From Thermoplasmata archaeon (lineage in GTDB: Archaea > Thermoplasmatota > Thermoplasmata > Thermoplasmatales > Thermoplasmataceae), in the NCBI GenBank assembly GCA_021797955.1, contig JAJZYV010000022.1:1-11230 (forward strand): a DNA stretch of 11,230 nt, written 5' to 3'. Numbering within the stretch: position 1 is the stretch's first letter; the number at the start of each line of letters is the position of its first letter. Position numbers and translations under genes: made by a program. The notes under the pieces were generated by a model that ran no database searches, was not told the origin of the DNA, and worked only from the letters and a program-made list of their open reading frames with translations. Of the stretch, positions 1-4,591 are shown piece by piece.

Positions 1-156
1 GCCAAAAAGCTCTAAAGCTTCTTTATGGGCATCTTGAAAGTTTGAAAAAGTTCCATGAACTTTTCTGTCCTTAATCAAAATGAACATGTTTGGGTATTCT
101 TTCATTAGAGTCTTTTCGTTAGTTTGGTAGTATCTAACATCATCATCAAACGTCAT
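1..156 (-). CDS. DUF5678-like small protein, 3' end cut by the window edge
   Basis: The first 52 codons of a small protein are present and the rest lies beyond position 1. The start is ATG at 154-156; an in-frame TAA lies three codons upstream, so it cannot begin earlier. Residues 19-52 follow a pattern I know from short archaeal and bacterial proteins of the DUF5678 type: a Lys-Glu-Tyr-Pro motif, a beta strand ending in Ile-Lys-Asp, a short Lys-Val turn, a strand, then a helix with Ala-His-Lys-Glu-Ala ending in Phe-Gly. Such proteins are usually about 100 residues, so roughly half is missing. Their function is unknown; some lie beside retropepsin-like proteins, which cannot be checked here. 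No signal peptide or membrane segment is visible. A TATA-like box 24 bases upstream suggests a leaderless mRNA. The family name is recalled from pattern and is less certain than the reading frame. Confidence 0.7.
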   Translation of the reverse strand, partial: MTFDDDVRYYQTNEKTLMKEYPNMFILIKDRKVHGTFSNFQDAHKEALELFG

Positions 157-176
157 AGTCTGTTACCACAAATTCA

Positions 177-184
177 CTTAAATA
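177..184 (-). promoter_or_regulatory. TATA box for the DUF5678-like gene
   Basis: On the minus strand this reads TATTTAAG. Its centre is about 24 bases upstream of the ATG at 156, so transcription should begin at or next to the start codon. It overlaps the last codons of the HEPN-like relic at 178-419. Confidence 0.5.
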
Positions 185-419
185 GATTTCTTACCAAAGT
201 ACTTTTTATCCGCTGAAAGCCACAGGTGCTCGTCAGGTGAGTATCCAAAGAACACTTAAATTACATAAAGTGCTTCCTGTCTGCTAGGCGAATAAAAAAT
301 GACTGATAAAAAGGGAGGGATAGCTGACGAACCACCAAGTAATAATTCTCTATTCCCATTCAAGAATTCTTTTTGCTTCTTCTATCCACCATTTTTCTGA
401 GTGTTTCGCTTCATTTCAT
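178..419 (-). pseudogene. Decayed HEPN-domain gene (probable relic)
   Basis: No open frame survives, but successive fragments read like a HEPN domain in the expected order. From about 415 downward one frame gives HSEKWWIEEAKRILEW and then a stop. A one-base frame shift near 355 continues with NRELLLGG, FYSPSRQEALYVI, an in-frame TAA, and then VFFGYSPDEHLW, ending at a TAA at 178-180. Intact HEPN proteins (Pfam HEPN, about 120-140 residues) have a Trp-x-x-x-Ala-Lys helix, a Leu-Leu-x-x-Gly turn, a Phe-Tyr-x-Gln-Gln-Ala-x-Glu-x-Ala-Leu-Lys helix and a Leu-Gly-Tyr-x-Pro-x-x-His segment. The Gln-Gln-Ala core is degraded to Ser-Pro-Ser-Arg-Gln. An ATG at 417-419 could be the original start, needing one more lost or gained base. 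HEPN proteins often pair with MNT nucleotidyltransferases, and none is visible here. The order of fragments is seen in the sequence; the family call is my inference from the consensus. Confidence 0.4.
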
Positions 420-428
420 AGCTATGGA

Positions 429-452
429 ACTTTGTCAGCTATTGTACAAAGT
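429..452. promoter_or_regulatory. Inverted repeat upstream of the NRAMP operon, possible operator
   Basis: ACTTTGT (429-435) and its exact reverse complement ACAAAGT (446-452) are separated by 10 bases. The arms are 17 bases apart, and the right half also contains the 8-base palindrome TTGTACAA (442-449). The repeat ends two bases before a TATA-like box, where a transcription regulator could act. Binding by a metal-responsive factor is a guess based on the downstream transporter. Confidence 0.35.
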
Positions 453-453
453 A

Positions 454-461
454 TCATAAAT
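454..461 (+). promoter_or_regulatory. Possible TATA box for the NRAMP operon
   Basis: TCATAAAT would place transcription start near 484, leaving a leader of about 24 bases that includes the Shine-Dalgarno site at 494-501. The match is moderate, and the T-rich stretch at 473-480 is an alternative. Confidence 0.3.
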
Positions 462-493
462 TCTTTTGGGAACTTTTATTCAACGATAAACAC

Positions 494-501
494 GGGAGGA
501 G
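494..501 (+). promoter_or_regulatory. Shine-Dalgarno site of the NRAMP gene
   Basis: GGGAGGAG ends 6 bases before the ATG at 508. This strong site fixes the start and contrasts with most other genes in the window, which lack one and look leaderless. Confidence 0.65.
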
Positions 502-507
502 TTTGAG

Positions 508-1908
508 ATGTCATCATGGAAAAAACATATTTCTGAACACGAATCAATTAATGTAGAATACGACCTTAATAAATTGCCGCCGGACCTGAAGTACAGAACA
601 GAGGATAGACTTCATATAGCATACCACAGGGAAAAACATACGCGTCTTTCGAGACTAGAGCTTTTCTTCATGCTAATCGGTCCCGGTATCCTTGTTATGA
701 TCGCTGACAATGACGCTGGGGGAGTCATAACCTATGCCCAGACTGGTTCAATATTTGGGATTGGTTTCTTCATCCCATTTATGATTTTAATGCTTCCTAT
801 GGCATATTTTGTGCAAGAAATGACGGTGAGGTTAGGAGCAGTTACTCATAGGGGGCATGCTGAGATGATATGGAAGCGCTATGGTAAATTCTGGGGAACT
901 TTTTCACTGGGAGATTTGGTCATCGCCAACTTCCTTACGCTTATAACTGAATTTATAGGAATAACAGTGGGAATGGCGATTTTTGGGTTGCCTCGTATAA
1001 TTTCTGTCATCATTTTCGTCTCACTCGTAATATTGATACAGCTGTTTTTGAGATACTATACTTGGGAAAGGTTCTCGCTTTTCATAGCCATCTTCAACCT
1101 CATCTTTGTTCCATTGTTGTTCTTTCTACCTCATCCACCAATAGTAAATATTTTACGCAGTTTTGCCACGTGGAAGATAGCTGGAGGAGTTGGCTCGCTG
1201 TTTATCTATGTTTTACTCGCAAATCTTGGCACAACTATAGCCCCGTGGATGTTGTTTTTTCAGCAGTCATCTGTGGTGGACAAGGGGCTAACGAAGGATG
1301 ATATCAAATTCGGGCAGAGAGACACATTAATTGGGTCAACGGTAATGGTGATAGTGGCTATCGCAATAATAATCCTTACTGGATCAACTGTGTTTGGTTC
1401 AGACCCTACCGGCACTCTCGGGATCGATAACATTTTGCGGATATTTGCAGCAAAGGTCGGAACTTTCCCCATGGAGCTTTTCGCGCTAGGTTTGGTAGAA
1501 GCTGGTTTCATAGCTGCAATTGCAATATCTGCGAGTACATCGTGGGCTATGAGCGAGGCATTTGGCTGGAAAAAGAGCATAAATCTCCCTGCTCGAGAAG
1601 GAGTTCTTTTTTACGTTCCAAGTTTTATAGCACTTGCAGTGGCCGCAGGAATAACTCTTATCCCAAATGCACCGCTTGGTTATCTCAATTTAACGGTACA
1701 GGTAATAGCAACGATTTTCATGCCTGCTGCTATGCTATTTCTTCTGTTACTGCTAAATGATAAGGGAGTGATGGGCGAAATGGTAAACAAAAGATGGCAA
1801 AACATAATCGGTTTTTCTATAATTGGGTTTTTGATATCGATGAATGCACTTTATGGTTTATCAGTGGCACTTCCCACGTTATTCAACCATCTTGTCGAGA
1901 TGTTATGA
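508..1908 (+). CDS. NRAMP-superfamily divalent metal transporter with non-canonical metal-site motifs
   Basis: This 466-residue integral membrane protein should carry a divalent cation across the cytoplasmic membrane, probably driven by the proton gradient as in the NRAMP/MntH family. About 50 polar N-terminal residues precede some eleven membrane segments. In helix 1 the usual Asp-Pro-Gly-Asn reads Asp69-Ala-Gly-Gly (within DNDAGG, 67-72): the metal-binding aspartate remains but the asparagine is lost. In helix 6 the usual Met-Pro-His reads Ala245-Pro-Trp247, so the soft methionine ligand and the histidine are absent. QEMTVRLG (103-110) and the segment from Gly329 to Trp354 also fit NRAMP relatives. 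Known divergent NRAMP branches, including Mg-transporting NRMT proteins, have altered helix 1 and helix 6 motifs; loss of the methionine suggests a preference for harder ions such as Mg2+ or Mn2+, or another substrate. The superfamily is clear and the substrate open. A 68-codon gene follows after 16 bases. Confidence 0.9.
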   Translation: MSSWKKHISEHESINVEYDLNKLPPDLKYRTEDRLHIAYHREKHTRLSRLELFFMLIGPGILVMIADNDAGGVITYAQTGSIFGIGFFIPFMILMLPMAYFVQEMTVRLGAVTHRGHAEMIWKRYGKFWGTFSLGDLVIANFLTLITEFIGITVGMAIFGLPRIISVIIFVSLVILIQLFLRYYTWERFSLFIAIFNLIFVPLLFFLPHPPIVNILRSFATWKIAGGVGSLFIYVLLANLGTTIAPWMLFFQQSSVVDKGLTKDDIKFGQRDTLIGSTVMVIVAIAIIILTGSTVFGSDPTGTLGIDNILRIFAAKVGTFPMELFALGLVEAGFIAAIAISASTSWAMSEAFGWKKSINLPAREGVLFYVPSFIALAVAAGITLIPNAPLGYLNLTVQVIATIFMPAAMLFLLLLLNDKGVMGEMVNKRWQNIIGFSIIGFLISMNALYGLSVALPTLFNHLVEML

Positions 1909-1911
1909 AAT

Positions 1912-1920
1912 GGAGATGAT
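1912..1920 (+). promoter_or_regulatory. Shine-Dalgarno site of the small membrane protein gene
   Basis: GGAGATGAT, followed by C, differs by one base from GGAGGTGATC, the complement of the typical archaeal 16S rRNA 3' end. It lies in the 16-base gap after the NRAMP stop, directly before the ATG at 1925, and is the best evidence that the small ORF is translated. Confidence 0.6.
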
Positions 1921-1924
1921 CTAG

Positions 1925-2131
1925 ATGTCTGATAAAAACAATGAAAAGATTGTTGAGAACGGGGAGGAACTTCACAAATTCATGGTTTCCCAGGGACTGG
2001 AGGACTATAACAAAATACCTGTGGAAAGGATAAAGTTCAATAGAGGTGTCAAAGTTGTGTTCTGGTTCCTTCGAGGCTATATTATAGTTATGATTTTGCT
2101 GGTCATTATAGGTTTTACACACGTAATATAG
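1925..2131 (+). CDS. Small single-span membrane protein, second gene of the NRAMP operon
   Basis: I do not recognise a family for this 68-residue protein. Residues 1-40 are hydrophilic and mixed-charge, with a probable amphipathic stretch around 11-30 (EELHKFM, GLEDYNK). A basic patch (Arg35, Lys37, Arg40, Lys43) precedes one hydrophobic helix at about 44-66, rich in Ile, Val and Leu and containing Arg50. By the positive-inside rule the N-terminus faces the cytoplasm. The gene begins 16 bases after the NRAMP stop with its own near-perfect ribosome binding site, and no promoter fits between them, so the two are almost certainly cotranscribed. A role as accessory or regulatory subunit of the transporter is plausible, as small membrane proteins often adjust larger transporters, but nothing in the sequence proves it. 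The reverse-strand ORF over the same bases is a shadow. Confidence 0.65.
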   Translation: MSDKNNEKIVENGEELHKFMVSQGLEDYNKIPVERIKFNRGVKVVFWFLRGYIIVMILLVIIGFTHVI

Positions 2132-2480
2132 ACATTTCTATATCTATTCTCGACCTTGGGTTATGAATAGTGAATGAGACACCATCAGCAGGCTCAATTT
2201 ATACCTATAAGCAAGTCTTATTCCTAATCGCATTCCAACATATCCAAAAACAAACCAATTAACTTTGCAACGTCTTTCTTCCTCCTCATTGAGAGATAAA
2301 TTTCTCACATTAACTACAGTATTCTTCTGGCCTGTGAGAATGTTTAGAAATTCATTCACAGCGTGAGTTTAGTGACTTTCCTGCTAATAAAGTTGTAATA
2401 GTCTTCCTGTGCTACTTAGAATTTATTTATAGATAATGGGGGAAAGAAGACCTCCCTATGTATATCTATTTTTTTTATTG
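2132..2480. other. Intergenic stretch of 349 bases with no convincing gene
   Basis: This lies between the 3' end of the NRAMP operon and the 3' end of the acetyltransferase gene. It holds one open frame on the minus strand (2144-2359, 71 codons) with an Arg- and Tyr-rich C-terminal half, which I do not recognise and do not trust. Near its right end are a 5-bp GC stem (GGGGG at 2438-2442 with CTCCC at 2452-2456, one G-U pair) and a run of eight T on the plus strand (2469-2476). These could stop plus-strand transcription before it runs into the acetyltransferase gene. I saw no RNA gene or repeat. Confidence 0.4.
2438..2476 (+). terminator. Possible terminator facing the acetyltransferase gene
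   Basis: A 5-bp GC stem is followed 12 bases later by eight T. In archaea the T run alone can end transcription. It is on the right strand to catch read-through from the NRAMP operon, whose stop is more than 300 bases upstream and lacks a clear T run of its own. Confidence 0.3.
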
Positions 2481-2966
2481 CTAAGAATTGTATTTCTTTT
2501 CCATCATGAAATCGTCCCCATAATTATCCTTAACTTCGAACCCATTCTTCTTATAGAACGATACGCCAATATCATTTTGTTGGTGAACATATAATCTGCA
2601 TTCTGCTATACCTTTTTTCTTCATAATTTTCTCTGCCTCCAACAGCAATAATTTTCCTATCCCCCTATGTGTGTATTCTGGTTTCAGATATAAGCGGAGT
2701 AATTCAGATTTGTTAGAACCTATCTTTAATTCGATAAACCCTACTAACTTTGATTTTACAAAAGAACCGAGGAGAATTATATCAATTCCAGACTGAGACT
2801 TTATTATTTCAATTAACAGTTTTTCCCTAGAATATTTCTCCCTAATCCAGCTTTCAATATAATTCTCACTGTATATCCCTGCGTATACCCACTTCCATGA
2901 TTCCCTAGCCACTTCAATCAGGGCTTCTACATCTTCAGAAATTAATTGATTAATCGAAGTGGGCAT
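2481..2966 (-). CDS. paiA: GNAT acetyltransferase, PaiA-type polyamine N-acetyltransferase
   Basis: This 161-residue cytosolic protein is a single GNAT domain of normal length, transferring an acetyl group from acetyl-CoA to an amine. The N-terminal helices carry ESWKWVYAGIY (22-32) and a Trp-Ile-Arg-Glu-Lys-Tyr segment, typical of PaiA. The acetyl-CoA binding motif A is LRLYLKPEYTHRGIGK (90-105), with the pyrophosphate loop at Arg101-Gly-Ile-Gly104, followed by the helix LLLLEAEKIMKKKG. Motif B has RLYVHQQN (124-131) and FYKKNGF (137-143). The protein reads very close to Thermoplasma acidophilum Ta0374, a structurally studied PaiA that acetylates spermidine and spermine; that similarity is from memory. 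The likely role is polyamine control. The ATG at 2964-2966 is preferred because a TATA-like box sits 25 bases upstream; the nearby ATG at 2968-2970 is out of frame. The gene appears monocistronic. Confidence 0.88.
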   Translation of the reverse strand: MPTSINQLISEDVEALIEVARESWKWVYAGIYSENYIESWIREKYSREKLLIEIIKSQSGIDIILLGSFVKSKLVGFIELKIGSNKSELLRLYLKPEYTHRGIGKLLLLEAEKIMKKKGIAECRLYVHQQNDIGVSFYKKNGFEVKDNYGDDFMMEKKYNS

Positions 2967-2987
2967 GCATAGTAATTCCCCTCAAAA

Positions 2988-2995
2988 TAATTAAA
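2988..2995 (-). promoter_or_regulatory. TATA box for paiA
   Basis: The minus strand reads TTTAATTA, centred 25 bases before the ATG at 2966, predicting a leaderless mRNA. A GAGGGG at 2978-2983 resembles a weak ribosome site but would lie upstream of the predicted start of transcription. Confidence 0.5.
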
Positions 2996-3146
2996 GGTAT
3001 TCTATTAACCTCTTAGTAGATCGTAATGCCAATGTATCAATCTCCTTGAACGCTATCCTCAGTTATTCAATCTGGATAAATTTTTCTGGATTGTAAATTA
3101 CACCATTCACGAATGCGAACTATAGAATGCACAGAATAGTTGAATA

Positions 3147-3374
3147 TCATTTTACGGTCGATAGCACATTCCCAATTTGCTTAGTTATTAGTTGGCTGAT
3201 ATTGACCTTGTTGCTCGAGAAATTGAGAATTTCCATCCCTAAAATTCTGTTATCCTTGTCAAGATCAAGAAAAGTGAAATTGTCCAATTCTACGGTTCGG
3301 GAAATCTTACCTTTGATCATGTGTATATAAGCAGCGTCCGACTGTGGATCGAACTCCAGTAAGTATTTTTCCAT
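3147..3374 (-). CDS. DUF2283 family protein
   Basis: This 75-residue protein matches DUF2283, a small mostly beta family of unknown function. The diagnostic pattern is clear: Met-Glu-Lys-Tyr-Leu-Leu-Glu-Phe-Asp (1-9), SDAAYIHM (12-19), GKISRTVEL (22-30), then FLDLDKDNRILGMEILN (35-51), matching the family's 'D-x-x-x-D-A-x-Y-I ... T-x-E ... D-x-D-x-x-G-x-I-x-G-x-E-I-L' layout. The open frame extends upstream to 3461, but those 29 extra residues do not resemble the family, and a TATA-like box is centred 25 bases before the internal ATG at 3372-3374, so I place the start there. The C-terminal 24 residues go beyond the core. Some DUF2283 genes neighbour DUF4258 genes in predicted toxin-antitoxin pairs, but no such partner is recognisable here, so this copy looks solitary. 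Confidence 0.8.
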   Translation of the reverse strand: MEKYLLEFDPQSDAAYIHMIKGKISRTVELDNFTFLDLDKDNRILGMEILNFSSNKVNISQLITKQIGNVLSTVK

Positions 3375-3395
3375 GACATTTAGATAATGAAGAAA

Positions 3396-3403
3396 AGCTA
3401 TAA
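3396..3403 (-). promoter_or_regulatory. TATA-like box for the DUF2283 gene
   Basis: The minus strand reads TTATAGCT, centred 25 bases before the ATG at 3374. It supports the shorter start and would lie inside the gene if the longer frame were used. Confidence 0.4.
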
Positions 3404-3661
3404 CCTTTACCATTATACCAACATTCTTCTGACATTGTGGGTTTTTCCTGCATTGTTCCAACTGGACGATTAAGTCAGGCGATATAGGTTTAGCCTACTT
3501 TCATTCAATATGAAAATTGATGGAGTATATGTGGGCAAAAAATAAAAGAATGATAATTTGGTTAGCTGAATTTCATACATTTTATCGGTTTGTTTCTGTG
3601 AAAAGCAAATTTTTCAAAATTCGTGAATAATTCTATATTTAAGTAAAAAATAAAGTTAAAA

Positions 3662-3682
3662 ATATTATTATAACTTATAAAT
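3662..3682 (+). promoter_or_regulatory. TATA-like boxes for the aquaporin gene
   Basis: Two overlapping candidates precede the ATG at 3697: TATTATTATAA at 3662-3672 (centre about 29 bases upstream) and TTATAAAT at 3675-3682 (centre about 18 bases upstream). The first fits a near-leaderless mRNA. The second is the better TATA match but would start transcription inside the gene. Confidence 0.4.
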
Positions 3683-3696
3683 ATGTGCTCCAATAA

Positions 3697-4428
3697 ATGG
3701 TAAGCATCGTTAGGAAATCGTTAGCAGAACTTGTTGGAACATATATTTTTGTGCTATTTGGACCTGGAAGCATTGTTGCTTTTATCGCAGCGTTTAATCA
3801 GACACTCAATCCCTCCACATTATTCTATCTTGCGATCACATTTGGACTCGGGATTTCTATCGGTATCATGGCAGCTGCAAGTATATCAGGAGGTCATGTT
3901 AATCCCGCGGTAACCATTGCAATGTTTGTTGTTGGAAGATTTCCAGGCAAATATGTGCTTCCATACATAATAAGCCAACTCATTGGTGCAGTATTGGCTT
4001 CTGCAACCGTAGCACTTCTCTTTGGTTACAACGTTGCTAATTCCGTTCAGTTTGGCGCCACTATACCAGGATCAAGAGGACCATGGATAGCATTTGCTGG
4101 TGAGTTTATAATGACCTTCTTTTTCCTATGGACAATTATGGGTATCACTTCAAGAACTGATAACACGGCCATAATAGCAATTGTAATTGGTATCTATGTA
4201 TCAATTATGATTTTTTTACTTGTCACAGTGAGCGGTGGATCTATGAATCCAGCAAGATCTTTTGGGCCTGCAGTCCTTTCAGGAATTCTGCTGAATGGAA
4301 AGTATTATCAGTGGATATATTGGGTTTCACCAATTATCGGTGGAACGCTTGGAGCACTTTCATATAAGTTCCTCTATCAGGAAAAAGGAAAAATTCATTT
4401 TGCCCCCACTCCAGAAATTCAAACTTGA
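3697..4428 (+). CDS. aqpM: Aquaporin of the MIP family, AqpM-like
   Basis: This 243-residue channel has the six membrane helices and two half-helices of the major intrinsic protein family and should form a tetramer in the cytoplasmic membrane. The two Asn-Pro-Ala motifs are at 69-71 (SGGHVNPAVT) and 184-186 (SGGSMNPARSFGPA). Aligning by hand to E. coli AqpZ, the selectivity filter is Phe49, Ile172, Gly181 and Arg187. Water-specific channels have His and Thr or Cys at the second and third sites; the archaeal AqpM of Methanothermobacter has Phe, Ile, Ser and Arg. This channel therefore belongs with the AqpM type and may pass glycerol or other small neutral solutes as well as water. The N-terminus (KSLAELVGTYIF) begins directly with helix 1; the 15 residues after about 228 form a polar cytoplasmic tail. 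There is no ribosome site before the ATG and no operon partner. The symbol reflects similarity, not proven orthology. Confidence 0.9.
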   Translation: MVSIVRKSLAELVGTYIFVLFGPGSIVAFIAAFNQTLNPSTLFYLAITFGLGISIGIMAAASISGGHVNPAVTIAMFVVGRFPGKYVLPYIISQLIGAVLASATVALLFGYNVANSVQFGATIPGSRGPWIAFAGEFIMTFFFLWTIMGITSRTDNTAIIAIVIGIYVSIMIFLLVTVSGGSMNPARSFGPAVLSGILLNGKYYQWIYWVSPIIGGTLGALSYKFLYQEKGKIHFAPTPEIQT

Positions 4429-4445
4429 AATTGTGAATTTTTCAA
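4425..4445 (+). terminator. Probable terminator of the aquaporin gene
   Basis: Starting at the stop codon, TTGAAATT and AATTTTTCAA form an imperfect hairpin around a 3-base loop, and the second arm contains five T (4438-4442). A T run of this kind directly after a gene is typical of archaeal termination. Confidence 0.35.
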
Positions 4446-4557
4446 ATTATAACCAAGTTATCACCATCAATGCAAGAAGTGACGTATCCTTAGGGAAATA
4501 AAAAATATGGATCTGTTATTTTTCTGGGTTGATCTCATAATTTCCCTCACTTTAGGA

Positions 4558-4570
4558 TAAATATTATAAT
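4558..4570 (+). promoter_or_regulatory. TATA box for the M13 peptidase gene
   Basis: TAAATATTATAAT lies upstream of the ATG at 4592; its TATTATAAT part is centred about 26 bases away. No Shine-Dalgarno site follows, so the mRNA is probably leaderless. Confidence 0.5.
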
Positions 4571-4591
4571 GTAAGTAAGCCATGAGAAAAA

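Larger units (their letters stand above)
3375..3696. other. Divergent intergenic region between the DUF2283 and aquaporin genes
   Basis: About 320 bases hold the promoters of two divergent genes. The right half is very rich in A and T (3600-3685). It contains a perfect inverted repeat, AATTTT-TC-AAAATT, at 3608-3621, about 75 bases before the aquaporin start, and several TATA-like sequences: TATTTAAG at 3636-3643 and those at 3662-3682. I see no RNA gene, and only very short open frames without ribosome sites. Confidence 0.4.

Noticed and set aside
175..260. The 9-mer CACTTAAAT occurring twice (near 175 and 252) as a possible repeat element.
   Set aside because: Only two copies of a short AT-rich word, and one is explained as a TATA box.
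299..400. Plus-strand ATG ORF of 33 codons opening at 299.
   Set aside because: Low-complexity Phe/Pro/Asn-rich product with no ribosome site, and it runs antisense to the HEPN-like relic.
2144..2359. Open frame of 71 codons on the minus strand with an aromatic and Arg-rich C-terminal half.
   Set aside because: No ribosome site, only a poorly spaced TATA-like sequence (about 31 bases upstream), and no recognisable family or motif. It could be a relic, but I cannot support that.
2990..3110. Minus-strand fragments with an in-frame TAA that read somewhat like protein (for example NPEKFIQIE, then ALRSTKRLIEYL).
   Set aside because: Too short and matching no family I can name; the gap is better described as plain intergenic sequence.
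3375..3461. Extension of the DUF2283 frame by 29 codons to an upstream ATG.
   Set aside because: The extension does not resemble the family and the best TATA-like box lies inside it, so the internal ATG at 3374 is preferred.
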